DNA of 64,000 nt, taken from NCBI RefSeq assembly GCF_001677435.1, contig NZ_CP016268.1, forward strand, positions 2,097,001-2,161,000. Reading direction: 5' to 3'. This document shows, one piece after another, positions 50,990 to 60,422 of the stretch. The translations under genes and the position numbers were made by a program. The stretch is from Woeseia oceani (lineage in GTDB: Bacteria > Pseudomonadota > Gammaproteobacteria > Steroidobacterales > Woeseiaceae). The first letter of the stretch is position 1. Each line of letters starts with the position of its first letter. The notes beneath the pieces were generated by a model. It did not search any database. It was not told where the DNA came from and worked only from the letters and a program-made list of their open reading frames with translations.

Positions 50990-51964
50990 TTGCGCGCGAT
51001 TACCTGCTTTCAGCACGGCAGCCCCGACCTGCTGCAGCTCACCGAGCAACCGACACCTGAGCCCGGTCGCGGAGAGGTACGCATAGCCGTCCGTGCCTGC
51101 GGGGTAAATTTCCCGGATATACTCATGCTGTCAGGCCGCTACCAAATCCAGCCCGAATTGCCGTTTACGCCCGGTGCCGAACTTGCCGGCAGCGTGGATG
51201 CACTGGGCGATGGCGTCACCAGCCTGCAGGTCGGACAGCGGGTCCTCGCGCTGTGCGGTCACGGGGCCATGGCGGAACAGGTATGCGTCGCGGCTGAACG
51301 GGTAATGCCAATACCGGATGCAATGAGCTACGAGACTGCTGCCGGCTTCCTTTTAACCTACAGCACCTCCTGGCACGCGCTGAAACAGCGCGCGCAGCTG
51401 AAAGCCGGGGAGACACTCCTCGTATTAGGGGCGGCAGGCGGTGTCGGCCTGACTGCGGTTGAATTGGGGAAAGTTGCCGGCGCAACTGTCATCGCCGCAG
51501 CAAGCAGCGAAGAGAAACTGGAACTCGCGAGGGATTACGGCGCAAGCCACTGCATCAACTACAACGAAGAGTCTCTGCAACAGCGGGTAAAAGAGATCAC
51601 CGCTGGCAGGGGTGCGGATGTCATCTACGATCCGGTCGGAGGCGATCTCTTCGATCAGTGCCTGCGGTCCATCGCATGGAACGGCCGGATTCTGGTGATT
51701 GGCTTTGCCTCCGGGTCCATTCAGAAAATACCGGCCAACCTGCCCTTATTAAAGGGTAGTTCGATAGTCGGAGTATTCTGGGGCCGGTTCGCTGAGACCG
51801 AGCCAGCCGCGCAATCGGAGAATCTCGGCGAACTTCTTGAATATTTTGTGGCAGGCCGATTGCGTCCCTACATCTCAAAGGTGTTTAGCCTCTCCGACGC
51901 AAGTGCCGCCTTCAATTACCTCGCCGAACGCCGGGCAACGGGCAAAGTCATCGTCCGCCTCTGA
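50990..51964 (+). CDS. NADPH:quinone oxidoreductase, zinc-free MDR family
   Basis: A 324-residue MDR-superfamily reductase. The TTG at 50990 is chosen because AGGAG lies at 50979-50983, seven bases before it, and gives a normal ITCFQHGSPDLLQLTEQP opening. The longer open frame upstream is antisense to the acyl-CoA dehydrogenase gene and spurious. The nucleotide motif is LLVLGAAGGVGLTAVELGK near residue 142, and DVIYDPVGGDLFDQCL is typical. No zinc ligands are present. Homologues reduce quinones or enoyl-CoA. Confidence 0.88.
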   Translation: MRAITCFQHGSPDLLQLTEQPTPEPGRGEVRIAVRACGVNFPDILMLSGRYQIQPELPFTPGAELAGSVDALGDGVTSLQVGQRVLALCGHGAMAEQVCVAAERVMPIPDAMSYETAAGFLLTYSTSWHALKQRAQLKAGETLLVLGAAGGVGLTAVELGKVAGATVIAAASSEEKLELARDYGASHCINYNEESLQQRVKEITAGRGADVIYDPVGGDLFDQCLRSIAWNGRILVIGFASGSIQKIPANLPLLKGSSIVGVFWGRFAETEPAAQSENLGELLEYFVAGRLRPYISKVFSLSDASAAFNYLAERRATGKVIVRL

Positions 51965-52098
51965 TAAAAAACATCGAACTGCCGGTTGCCTCGGGCTGGC
52001 CGGCAATAAATGCGCCGGTGCACCACGCCGCTCCCAGTCCGGCCAGCCACTGACAACGGCATCAATACGCCGTATCCGTGGCAACTTAAGGTAAGCGG

Positions 52099-52127
52099 TT
52101 GACATCAATGGTGGCTTCTAACATTAT
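52099..52127 (+). promoter_or_regulatory. Candidate promoter of the ilvC-leu operon leader
   Basis: TTGACA (52099-52104), a perfect -35 hexamer, is followed after 17 bases by CATTAT (52122-52127), four of six to TATAAT. The predicted start is near 52134, practically at the leader ATG, which would make the leader RNA leaderless; a promoter further upstream is the alternative. Confidence 0.5.
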
Positions 52128-52134
52128 CGCGCCT

Positions 52135-52236
52135 ATGCGTATTTCTGTGACAACAGCATTGGGCCTGCGCCGCGCCGAACCGCTTAAGCTGTGGGTGCTG
52201 CTTGGTGTCCTCCTTAGCGGGAGACATTGCGGGTAG
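52135..52236 (+). CDS. Leu/Val-rich leader peptide of the ilvC-leu operon
   Basis: A 33-codon frame reading MRISVTTALGLRRAEP then LKLWVLLGVLLSGRHCG. Nine of the 15 codons from 52183 to 52224 region encode Leu or Val (CTT, CTG, GTG, CTG, CTT, GTC, CTC, CTT among them), matching the control codons of ilv/leu attenuation peptides. An in-frame ATG at 52108 would give a 42-residue form with extra Val and Ile. The stop TAG at 52234 lies 27 bases before an intrinsic terminator. No clear ribosome site precedes either start, which is the main weakness. Confidence 0.65.
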   Translation: MRISVTTALGLRRAEPLKLWVLLGVLLSGRHCG

Positions 52237-52263
52237 GCCTGTTGTTGCAGCGAGCAAAGGTAG

Positions 52264-52299
52264 ACCCCGCATCCTTGCCAGGATAGTGGGGTTTTTTTT
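52264..52299 (+). terminator. Attenuator terminator upstream of ilvC
   Basis: ACCCCGC-ATCCT (52264-52275) pairs with AGGAT-A-GTGGGGT (52280-52292): 12 pairs (one G-U), one bulged A and a TGCC loop, followed by eight T. The segment TGCGGG (52228-52233), at the leader stop codon, can pair with CCCGCA (52266-52271) in the 5' arm, giving a competing antiterminator. It lies 65 bases before ilvC. Confidence 0.8.
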
Positions 52300-52364
52300 G
52301 GCGCACCGTTTTTTTTTGGCTAACAAACGACTGAGAAAAAGTCTTAGATTGGGGAAATACTGCA

Positions 52365-53351
52365 ATGCAAATGTACTCGGAGTCCGACGTCGACATCACC
52401 TGCCTGAAAGGCAAGCGCGTATCAATTCTTGGCTACGGTAGCCAGGGGCGAGCGCACGCTCTGAATCTCAAGGACAGCGGCTTCGACGTCGTGGTTGGCC
52501 TGCGCCCCGGAGGCCCGAGCTGGAAACGGGCTGAAGCGGATGGACTCACCGTGATGGAACCGGCCGAAGCCGTTCAGGGTGCCGCGATCACCGTATTCCT
52601 GACGCCGGATCTGGTTCAGGGCGACCTTTATCGTAGCCTTGAAGCCAAGATAGACAAGGGCTCCGCGATTCTTTTCGCGCACGGCTTCAATATTCACTAC
52701 AAGCAAATCGAACCCCGGGCCGATATCGATGTCGTGCTGATTGCACCAAAAGGTCCCGGTGGCCTTGTTCGCCGCCAGTATGAAGAAGGTCACGGCGTAC
52801 CCTGCCTCGTCGCAGTTGCGCAAGACGCTACCGGCGACGCGCTGAAACTGGCTCTGGCCTATTCGCACGGTATTGGCGGAGCGCGTGCCGGTGTCATCGA
52901 AACGACATTCGCCGAAGAAACGGAAACCGACTTGTTTGGCGAACAGGCTGTCCTGTGCGGCGGCGCAACCGAGCTGGTCGTTGCCGGGTTTGAAACGCTG
53001 GTAAAAGCCGGCTACCAGCCTGAAGTTGCGTACTACGAATGCATGCACGAGCTAAAACTGATTGTCGACCTGCTGCATGAAGGCGGTATGAAGAAAATGC
53101 ATGAGTTCATCAGCGAAACGGCCGCTTGGGGTGACCTGATCAGCGGTCCGCGGGTTATTGATGCTCACGTACGCGAGCGCATGCAGGACGTTCTTACTGA
53201 CATTCAGGACGGCACCTTCGCACGCAACTGGATTAAGGAAACCGCCAGCGGTCAGAAAGAGTACCGCAGACTGATGAATGCCGATCTGGATCACCAGATC
53301 GAGAAAGTTGGCGCGGACCTGCGTGGTCGTATGGATTGGCTCGAGAACTGA
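52365..53351 (+). CDS. ilvC: Ketol-acid reductoisomerase (NADP+), class I
   Basis: A 328-residue short-form enzyme that converts acetolactate or acetohydroxybutyrate to the dihydroxy acid in valine/isoleucine synthesis. The Rossmann motif is [17 protein letters not shown], and the next loop [15 protein letters not shown] sets NADPH specificity. Metal ligands lie in [15 protein letters not shown] and the C-terminal knot ([22 protein letters not shown]). GGGG lies 10 bases before the ATG. It is the first structural gene after a leader peptide and attenuator, so it is the point of control for the operon. Confidence 0.97.
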   Translation: MQMYSESDVDITCLKGKRVSILGYGSQGRAHALNLKDSGFDVVVGLRPGGPSWKRAEADGLTVMEPAEAVQGAAITVFLTPDLVQGDLYRSLEAKIDKGSAILFAHGFNIHYKQIEPRADIDVVLIAPKGPGGLVRRQYEEGHGVPCLVAVAQDATGDALKLALAYSHGIGGARAGVIETTFAEETETDLFGEQAVLCGGATELVVAGFETLVKAGYQPEVAYYECMHELKLIVDLLHEGGMKKMHEFISETAAWGDLISGPRVIDAHVRERMQDVLTDIQDGTFARNWIKETASGQKEYRRLMNADLDHQIEKVGADLRGRMDWLEN

Positions 53352-53369
53352 CAGCACTAGCTTTGAGCC

Positions 53370-53404
53370 GTGTCGGCGCCAGTCACGACGGCTGGCGCCG
53401 ACAC
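53370..53404 (+). other. Perfect 13-bp hairpin between ilvC and leuA
   Basis: GTGTCGGCGCCAG (53370-53382) pairs with CTGGCGCCGACAC (53392-53404) around a 9-base loop. No T-run follows. It may be a processing or stability element that separates ilvC and leuA message levels, or a weak terminator with a leuA promoter after it. Confidence 0.5.
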
Positions 53405-53468
53405 AAACTCAAGCACAACAAACAGCGACACACTTAAATTGTATTGATCCACATACCGGGGACAGGCA

Positions 53469-55037
53469 ATGAACGACCAGCGCATCAAAATATTCGACAC
53501 GACATTACGGGACGGAGAACAGGCACCAGGCTGCAGCATGACGCTGCGCGAAAAGCTTCGGCTTTCCAAGGCGCTCTCCGACCTACGTGTGGATATCATT
53601 GAAGCTGGCTTTCCGGCCGCATCCCCAGGGGATTTCGAAGCGGTAAAAGCGATCGCTGACGAAAACCGCGGACCGACAATCTGTGGCCTCGCCCGTTGCA
53701 ACCCTGAAGACATTGAAAAAGTGCACGCCGCGGTCAAGGGTGCGGACAACCATCGTATTCATGTTTTTGTCGCGACCAGCGCGATCCATCGCGAGCACAA
53801 GCTCAAGATGGCAAAAGAAGAAATCATCAAAACCGCCGTCGGCGCAATTCGGCACGCGCGCGAATTGTGCGATGACGTCGAGTTTTCTCCCGAAGACGCA
53901 TCACGAACTGAACTGGCATATCTGGCGGAGGTCGTTTCCGCGGCTATCGAAGCCGGCGCCACAACAGTGAACATCCCGGATACGGTTGGTTACACCGTCC
54001 CGGCTGAATTTGACAAGTTGTTCCGCTACCTGAAGAAGCACGTTGCGCGCATTGAAGAAATCACCTTAAGCGTGCATTGCCACAACGACCTCGGCATGGC
54101 CGTTGCCAACAGTCTGGCGGCTGTCGCCGCTGGCGCACGGCAGGTTGAATGCACAATTAACGGCATCGGCGAACGTGCCGGCAATTGCTCGTTGGAAGAG
54201 TTGGTCATGGCGGTCCGTACTCGCGGCGACTTTTTCGATCTTGAGACCGGTATCGATACCACGCGGCTCTACCCCACTTCACGAATGGTCGCGAACATCA
54301 CGGGCATGCAGATCCCGCGCAACAAAGCGATTGTTGGTGAGAACGCATTCGCGCACGAAGCCGGCATCCACCAGCACGGCATGATGCAGCACGCTTCGAC
54401 GTACGAAATCATGCGCCCCGAAGACATCGGCATTAGCAAGTCGAACCTGGTACTCGGCAAACACAGTGGACGACATGCCTTCCGGGAGCGCGTCAGCAAC
54501 CTCGGTTTCATGCTGGACGAATTTGAAATGAACCGGGCATTCCAGGAGTTCAAGAAACTCGCGGACAAAAAGAAGGACATGTACGACGGTGACATTGAGG
54601 CAATTATCCTCAATGTTGACAGCGCATCGAGCGGTCCGTGGACGTTGAAGTCTATGGAAGTTCAGTCCGGCACCGAACAGGCAGCGCGTGCCAGCGTCAG
54701 CTTGTTGAACGAAGAAAGCGCGGAATGCACCGTTGCCGCAACGGCGGAAGGTCCGATGGAAGCCGCCTTCAAAGCGCTCGGTCAGGCGACCGGTATCGCG
54801 CTCGTGTTGCGGAAATTCGAACTGCATAGCGCGACAGCAGGAGACGACGCTCAGGGTGAAGTTACCGTCATGGTCGACTACAACGGCAAGAGCTGGCGCG
54901 GTCACGGCACCAGCGTGGACATCGTCGAAGCCGGCACGCGTGCTTGCCTTGAGGTTATCAATAGAATCTTGCGTCGCCGCGAACGTGGCCTGGACGAAGA
55001 AGCAGCAAACAGCGACATCAACCGGGCTTCAATTTAG
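53469..55037 (+). CDS. leuA: 2-Isopropylmalate synthase
   Basis: A 522-residue enzyme that condenses acetyl-CoA with 2-ketoisovalerate, the first step of leucine synthesis. The catalytic domain begins IKIFDTTLRDGEQAPGCSM with the metal Asp, and later has VHCHNDLGMAVANSLAA with the metal His residues and GIGERAGNCSLEELVMA. The C-terminal part (about 390-510) is the leucine feedback-inhibition domain. GGGGACAGG precedes the ATG. The gene follows ilvC by 117 bases including a hairpin. Confidence 0.96.
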   Translation: MNDQRIKIFDTTLRDGEQAPGCSMTLREKLRLSKALSDLRVDIIEAGFPAASPGDFEAVKAIADENRGPTICGLARCNPEDIEKVHAAVKGADNHRIHVFVATSAIHREHKLKMAKEEIIKTAVGAIRHARELCDDVEFSPEDASRTELAYLAEVVSAAIEAGATTVNIPDTVGYTVPAEFDKLFRYLKKHVARIEEITLSVHCHNDLGMAVANSLAAVAAGARQVECTINGIGERAGNCSLEELVMAVRTRGDFFDLETGIDTTRLYPTSRMVANITGMQIPRNKAIVGENAFAHEAGIHQHGMMQHASTYEIMRPEDIGISKSNLVLGKHSGRHAFRERVSNLGFMLDEFEMNRAFQEFKKLADKKKDMYDGDIEAIILNVDSASSGPWTLKSMEVQSGTEQAARASVSLLNEESAECTVAATAEGPMEAAFKALGQATGIALVLRKFELHSATAGDDAQGEVTVMVDYNGKSWRGHGTSVDIVEAGTRACLEVINRILRRRERGLDEEAANSDINRASI

Positions 55038-55133
55038 ACCCGGCTACCCTTATTTCGTAAGTGCGAAAGGATACGTCAGTTGCTAAGCTACGCCGTCCTG
55101 AACACCCCCGAATGACGCTTGTGGAGGCGATCA

Positions 55134-56093
55134 ATGAGTTTTGACGGCGCGAAACATATCTGGATGAACGGCCAGATGATGCCATGGGAAAAAGCGAATG
55201 TTCATGTCATGGCGCATGCCCTGCACTACGGCTCCTCGGTATTCGAGGGTATTCGGATGTACGCGACGCCTGATGGGCCCAAAGTCTTCCGGCTTAAAGA
55301 TCACATGCGCCGTCTTTACGATTCGGCGAAGATCTATCGCATGCCGATACCGCAATCGATCGAAGAATTGTCCAGCGCGTGCAAGCAAGTTTGCGTCATC
55401 AATGAATTGACCGACGGCGCGTACATCCGCCCCATCGCGTTTCGTGGCTACGGAGAAATTGGCCTGGCACCCAAAGCGGAACACCCGGTCGATGTCGCCA
55501 TCGGCGCATGGAAATGGGGTGCGTACCTGGGCGCAGACGGACTTGAGAAAGGTGTCGATGTTTGCGTTTCAAGCTGGCAACGAGTTGCTCCGAATACGAT
55601 TCCGGCACTGGCTAAATCCGGCGGAAACTACTTGTCCAGCCAATTGATCAGCACGGAAGCCAAACGCCTGGGCTTCGCCGAGGGCATCGCGCTGTCAACA
55701 GACGGCACAGTCAGTGAAGGTGCCGGTGAAAACCTGTTTGTTATTCGGGACGGCGTCTTGCTGACGCCGCCATCGGCGGCTTCCATCCTTACTGGCATCA
55801 CCCGTGATTCCATCATCAAGATTGCGACGGATCTCGGTATGACAGTCCGCGAACAATCCATTCCCAGAGAAGCACTGTATCTCGCCGACGAAATGTTCTT
55901 TACCGGCACAGCCGCGGAGATCACCCCTATCCGCTCGGTTGACCGAATTCAGATCGGCGCCGGCAAACGCGGCCCTCTGACGGCGCAATTGCAGGAAGCC
56001 TTTTTCGGCTTGTTCTCTGGCGCAACGAAAGACACGTACGGCTGGCTCGAAGGCCTCGACGAAGAATCCATCGCGGTAGCAAGTGCATCGTAA
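55134..56093 (+). CDS. ilvE: Branched-chain amino acid aminotransferase
   Basis: A 319-residue fold-type IV PLP enzyme that makes Leu, Ile and Val from their keto acids. GTGGAGGCGATCA precedes the ATG at 55134; an in-frame start at 55119 is less likely. Motifs are HALHYGSSVFEGIRMY near residue 32, IRPIAFRGYGEIGL, the PLP Lys in PALAKSGGNYLSSQL near residue 158, and EGAGENLFVI. It lies between leuA and leuC, so the last step is placed inside the leucine genes. Confidence 0.95.
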   Translation: MSFDGAKHIWMNGQMMPWEKANVHVMAHALHYGSSVFEGIRMYATPDGPKVFRLKDHMRRLYDSAKIYRMPIPQSIEELSSACKQVCVINELTDGAYIRPIAFRGYGEIGLAPKAEHPVDVAIGAWKWGAYLGADGLEKGVDVCVSSWQRVAPNTIPALAKSGGNYLSSQLISTEAKRLGFAEGIALSTDGTVSEGAGENLFVIRDGVLLTPPSAASILTGITRDSIIKIATDLGMTVREQSIPREALYLADEMFFTGTAAEITPIRSVDRIQIGAGKRGPLTAQLQEAFFGLFSGATKDTYGWLEGLDEESIAVASAS

Positions 56094-56146
56094 GCAAGCA
56101 GACAAGTCACCTTTAACGCCCCCCGAAATACGCAGGTAGCGCCAAC

Positions 56147-57553
56147 ATGCGCAGCAGCAACGCACGAACGCTTTTTGAAAAAGTCTGGGCCGACCACATA
56201 GTTCGACCGGAAACGACCGATACACCGGCGATCTTGTACATCGACCTTCATCTGATCCACGAAGTCACAACACCGCAGGCCTTTACTCTATTGCGTTCAC
56301 AAGGGCTGAAACTGCGACGCCCGGACCTGACGCTCGGCACTATGGACCACTCCACACCGACCACCCCGGTCGGTAGCCTGCAAGACATTGCTGTAGTGGC
56401 GGAAGGCGCCGCGCAACAGGTCGCGCAGATGGAAGCCAATTGCCGCGAATTTGGCCTCGAATTGCATGGTTTCGACTCCCTGCATCGGGGCATCGTGCAC
56501 GTGATCGGGCCCGAACTTGGCGCAACCCAGCCAGGCAAGACCATCGTCTGCGGAGACAGCCATACCAGTACCCACGGCGCATTCGGCGCGCTTGCTTTTG
56601 GTATCGGCACGACGGAAGTGGGTCACGTCATGGCGACCCAGTGCCTGCTGCAACGCAAACCCAAAACCTTGCAGATTGAGGTGCGCGGGAATCTGGCGCG
56701 TGGCGTTACCGCGAAAGACGTAATCCTCGCCATTATCGGCCAGATCGGTGTTGACGGCGGCACTGGCCACGTTATCGAGTACCGGGGCAACACCATCAGC
56801 GCAATGGACATGGACCAGCGCATGACAGTCTGCAACATGTCGATCGAAGCTGGTGCTCGTGCAGGCATGATCGCGCCGGACGACACCACCTTCGAGTTCT
56901 TGCACGGTCGTCCGCGAGCGCCCCAGGGCGCGGACTGGGAGCGAGCACTGGAGCGCTGGCGCTGCTTGCCCAGTGACAGTGACGCGCAGTTCGACAAGAC
57001 AGTGACTGTGGATGCTTCTGCCTTGCAGCCTATGGTGACCTTTGGCACCAACCCGGGCATGGTTGTCGGGGTTAACGAACCAGTACCCAACCGCTCTGAT
57101 GCCGGTTTCCGTAAAGCACTCGAATACATGCAGATTCCGGCCGGCAAACCGCTGACCGAATCGGCCGTCGACGTGGTCTTTGTCGGCAGTTGCACCAACT
57201 CACGCCTAAGTGACTTGCAACAAGCCGCCGACGTTTTGCGCGGCCGTCACGTTGCCAAGGGCGTGCGCATGCTGGTAGTACCAGGCTCTCAACAGATCAA
57301 AGCCGACGCCGAAGCGATTGGCCTCGACGAAGTATTTCGCGCGGCCGGGGCAGAATGGCGCGAGTCCGGTTGTTCGATGTGCCTGGGCATGAACGGAGAC
57401 ACAGTCGCCCCTGGCCATCTCAGCGTCAGCACCAGCAACCGAAACTTCGAAGGCCGCCAGGGCAAAGGTGCCCGTACTGTGCTCGCCAGCCCGATGACGG
57501 CTGCTGCCTCAGCCATCGTTGGTCGGGTCGCTGATCCACGCCCGTTTTTGTAG
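56147..57553 (+). CDS. leuC: 3-Isopropylmalate dehydratase large subunit
   Basis: A 468-residue aconitase-family enzyme subunit that isomerises 2- to 3-isopropylmalate with LeuD. Substrate/cluster motifs are [45 protein letters not shown], and three cluster cysteines: one in [10 protein letters not shown] and two in [13 protein letters not shown]. The family's usual length is matched. The leuD start lies 16 bases after the stop. Confidence 0.96.
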   Translation: MRSSNARTLFEKVWADHIVRPETTDTPAILYIDLHLIHEVTTPQAFTLLRSQGLKLRRPDLTLGTMDHSTPTTPVGSLQDIAVVAEGAAQQVAQMEANCREFGLELHGFDSLHRGIVHVIGPELGATQPGKTIVCGDSHTSTHGAFGALAFGIGTTEVGHVMATQCLLQRKPKTLQIEVRGNLARGVTAKDVILAIIGQIGVDGGTGHVIEYRGNTISAMDMDQRMTVCNMSIEAGARAGMIAPDDTTFEFLHGRPRAPQGADWERALERWRCLPSDSDAQFDKTVTVDASALQPMVTFGTNPGMVVGVNEPVPNRSDAGFRKALEYMQIPAGKPLTESAVDVVFVGSCTNSRLSDLQQAADVLRGRHVAKGVRMLVVPGSQQIKADAEAIGLDEVFRAAGAEWRESGCSMCLGMNGDTVAPGHLSVSTSNRNFEGRQGKGARTVLASPMTAAASAIVGRVADPRPFL

Positions 57554-57569
57554 GACCCACGGAGCCGTC

Positions 57570-58154
57570 ATGGACCCTATTCGACAAATTACTTCACGCA
57601 CCGTGGTATTGCCGGTTGCCGACGTAGATACCGATCAAATCATTCCGGCGCGCTTTCTCACCACAACGTCAAAAGACGGGCTGGGCAAGCACTTGTTTGC
57701 GGATTGGCGCTACCAGGCCAGCGGCGAACCGAACCCCGGATTCGCACTTAATCAACCGCAGGCGCAGGGTTGCCGGGTACTCGTTGCTGATCGAAATTTT
57801 GGCTGCGGCTCATCCCGGGAGCACGCTCCCTGGGCATTGCTCGACTACGGAATTGCGGTTGTCATCAGTAGTGAATTCGCCGACATTTTCCGCAGTAATT
57901 CACTCAAGAACGGCTTGCTCCCGGTATTGGTCGAGCAGGATGTACTGGACTGGCTGCTGAACAATCCCGGTGTCGAGGTTTCCATCGATATCGCATCGTC
58001 CACGCTGCTGCTGCCTGACGGCCGCAGTGTGGAGTACCCCATTGATGATTTTGCGCGGTATTGCCTGCTTGAAGGAGTGGATCAGCTGGGCTTTCTGCTC
58101 AAGCACGCCGCCGACATCAACCAGTTTGAGGAGAACAGATCCTGGACGCCCTGA
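57570..58154 (+). CDS. leuD: 3-Isopropylmalate dehydratase small subunit
   Basis: A 194-residue swivelling-domain subunit. The ATG at 57570 follows GGAGCCGTC. Motifs are [13 protein letters not shown] and [19 protein letters not shown] with the substrate-binding Arg. The C-terminal portion is normal. Its last 13 bases overlap the leuB frame, with leuB translation likely depending on leuD translation. Confidence 0.96.
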   Translation: MDPIRQITSRTVVLPVADVDTDQIIPARFLTTTSKDGLGKHLFADWRYQASGEPNPGFALNQPQAQGCRVLVADRNFGCGSSREHAPWALLDYGIAVVISSEFADIFRSNSLKNGLLPVLVEQDVLDWLLNNPGVEVSIDIASSTLLLPDGRSVEYPIDDFARYCLLEGVDQLGFLLKHAADINQFEENRSWTP

Positions 58155-59209
58155 TTACAGTATTGCCCGGCGATGGCATAGGTCCCGAGGTTGCCGCAGC
58201 GGGCCAGCAAGTGCTCACCGCGATTGCGGAGAAGTACGGTCACAAATTCAGCTACTCCGAACAGTTGATTGGCGGCGCAGCGATTGATGCCATAGGCAAT
58301 CCGTTGCCACCCGACACCGTCGCCAGTTGCCGCGAAAGCAACGCGGTATTGCTGGGTGCTGTAGGCGGCCCCAAGTGGTCCGATCCGAATGCCACGGTAC
58401 GGCCGGAGCAAGGCTTGCTCGCCATTCGAGCAGAACTGGGCGTGTTCGCCAACCTGCGTCCGGTGCAGATTCTGCCGCAACTGGCTGGCGCTTCGCCGAT
58501 AAAGTCAGAGCGCCTGCGCAATGTCGACATGATCGTCGTGCGGGAATTGACCGGCGGAATATATTTCGGCGCGAAGACTCGCGACGCCACCTCGGCGAGC
58601 GATCTGTGCGTCTACGAACGCCACGAGATTGAACGTATCGTGCGGGTTGCCGCCAATCTGGCGCGAAACCGCTCCGGCAAATTGTGTTCGGTGGACAAAG
58701 CCAATGTGCTCGAGACCTCGCGGCTGTGGCGCGACGTAACAAGCAAACTCATTGCCACAGAGTTTAGCGACCTGAATGTCGAACATATGCTGGTGGACGC
58801 CGCCGCGATGCACCTGATTAACCGACCGTCCGACTTCGACGTCGTGGTAACCGAAAACATGTTCGGCGATATTCTTACTGACGAGGCGTCCATGCTCGCA
58901 GGTTCGCTCGGCATGCTGCCGTCGGCCTCCATAGGCGAATCTGAATGCGGCTTGTATGAACCAATCCACGGCTCGGCACCGGACATTGCCGGGCAAGGCA
59001 TTGCCAACCCTTGCGGTACTATCGCCAGTGCGGCGCTCCTGCTGCGCTACAGTCTGCACCTGAACGAGGAAGCTGACGCGGTAGAGGCCGCCATTCGCCA
59101 GGTTATCGCTGATGGCAAACGTACCGCGGATATTGCCGTCGACGGCGATCAGGTATTGTCGACTCAAGCCATGACACAGGCGATCGTCGCACAACTTGAG
59201 CAGCGCTGA
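58142..59209 (+). CDS. leuB: 3-Isopropylmalate dehydrogenase, probable CTG start
   Basis: A 355-residue NAD-dependent enzyme for oxidative decarboxylation of 3-isopropylmalate. Its frame begins after a TGA at 58127-58129. GAGGAG (58128-58133) ends 8 bases before CTG at 58142, giving a normal N-terminus ([16 protein letters not shown]). The first conventional codon, TTG at 58163, is 29 bases from that ribosome site and would delete the first beta strand. Motifs are [11 protein letters not shown], the [10 protein letters not shown] substrate loop, [17 protein letters not shown] and [21 protein letters not shown] start is therefore the best reading. Confidence 0.9.
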   Translation: MDALITVLPGDGIGPEVAAAGQQVLTAIAEKYGHKFSYSEQLIGGAAIDAIGNPLPPDTVASCRESNAVLLGAVGGPKWSDPNATVRPEQGLLAIRAELGVFANLRPVQILPQLAGASPIKSERLRNVDMIVVRELTGGIYFGAKTRDATSASDLCVYERHEIERIVRVAANLARNRSGKLCSVDKANVLETSRLWRDVTSKLIATEFSDLNVEHMLVDAAAMHLINRPSDFDVVVTENMFGDILTDEASMLAGSLGMLPSASIGESECGLYEPIHGSAPDIAGQGIANPCGTIASAALLLRYSLHLNEEADAVEAAIRQVIADGKRTADIAVDGDQVLSTQAMTQAIVAQLEQR

Positions 59210-59244
59210 ACCCGTACCCTGCCCGGCGATCTGTCTGGCAGGTA

Positions 59245-60420
59245 TTAGCTGGCCAAGCGGTGTCGCGGCAACGTTGTCGTGCGAGATTCGTGCGCAGCAA
59301 CGGCATTTGCACCGCTGACCGATACGTGGTTCGCTGACGACAAGCGGTTTCGGAATGCCCTGATCATTGCTGCCAACGGCCCGGTTTTGATCAGAAAGCC
59401 ATCGTGGCCTTCGTCCGTCACCAACGTCTCGTGGGTCGCATTCGGCATGTGCCTTGCCACAACCTCAAGTTCATGAGCCGGATACAATTGATCGCTGCTG
59501 CTGGAGACCAGCAGGACAGGCTGTGTGATGCTTTCCAGTACATCGAAATACTGTTCACGCCCTCGCGCCAGGTCATGACCGTTCATCGCCTGCACCAGCC
59601 TTAGATAGCAGTTGGCATCAAATCGATCGTTGAGCTTGTCACCCTGATGGCGTAGATATGACTGCACCTGGAATGTGTCGTGGTCGCGTTGTTCGCGGGC
59701 GAAGCGCTGTTGGAAGCCACGCCAGCTCCGGTACATGCATACCGCCATCATCCGTGCAGCAGCAAGCCCCTTGGTGGGTGGCTGATCGTCACTGTAGTAG
59801 CCGTGATTCCAATTTGCGTCCGCGCGAATCGCCGCACACTGCGCCTCGCTGCTGGCAATGCACCACGCCGAATGCCGACCGCCCGCGCCCATTGGCGCGA
59901 TCGCATCGACTTGTTCCGGGTACATTGCGGCCCACTCAAACGCTTGCATCCCGCCAAGTGAGGGTCCGGTAACCAGCGCCAACCGGGCTACGCCAAGGTG
60001 ATCGAGCAACAGGCGCTGTACCCGCACCATATCCCGCACGCTGATGGCTGGAAAATCCGCTCGATAGCGCTCTGCAGCCCCCGTGCGTAGCGATGCCGGC
60101 CCGGTCGTACCGTAGCAACTGCCAAGAAGATTGCTGCAAACAACATAGTCAGTCGCCGGGTCAAATGCGGCGTCAGCACCGATCATTCCGGGCCACCAGA
60201 CATCCGCGTCCGCCGATGCCGTCAAGGCATGGCAAATCAATACCGTGCTTGCCGCGGCATTGGCAGGGTCGCCCCACGTGCGATAGGCGACCTCTACCTC
60301 CGGCAGTGTCTCGCCACACTCCAGATGCAATGGGCCGGGCAACCGATAATAGCGAGTCAATGCAGACACGTGTTGCGCCACACTCTCGTCGGCTGCGCGA
60401 ACGGACGCGGCTTGCAACAT
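59245..60420 (-). CDS. metX: Homoserine O-acyltransferase, MetX family
   Basis: A 391-residue alpha/beta-hydrolase enzyme that acylates homoserine. The nucleophile Ser lies in VTGPSLGGMQAFEWA, the acid Asp in LVSSSSDQLYPAHE and the His in TDEGHDGFLI, all in the MetX pattern; DPATDYVVCSNLLGSCYGTTGPAS near residue 90 is also typical. Whether acetyl- or succinyl-CoA is used cannot be read from sequence. It follows metB by 2 bases in the metB-metX operon controlled by a SAM riboswitch. Confidence 0.93.
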   Translation of the reverse strand: MLQAASVRAADESVAQHVSALTRYYRLPGPLHLECGETLPEVEVAYRTWGDPANAAASTVLICHALTASADADVWWPGMIGADAAFDPATDYVVCSNLLGSCYGTTGPASLRTGAAERYRADFPAISVRDMVRVQRLLLDHLGVARLALVTGPSLGGMQAFEWAAMYPEQVDAIAPMGAGGRHSAWCIASSEAQCAAIRADANWNHGYYSDDQPPTKGLAAARMMAVCMYRSWRGFQQRFAREQRDHDTFQVQSYLRHQGDKLNDRFDANCYLRLVQAMNGHDLARGREQYFDVLESITQPVLLVSSSSDQLYPAHELEVVARHMPNATHETLVTDEGHDGFLIKTGPLAAMIRAFRNRLSSANHVSVSGANAVAAHESRTTTLPRHRLAS

Positions 60421-60422
60421 GC

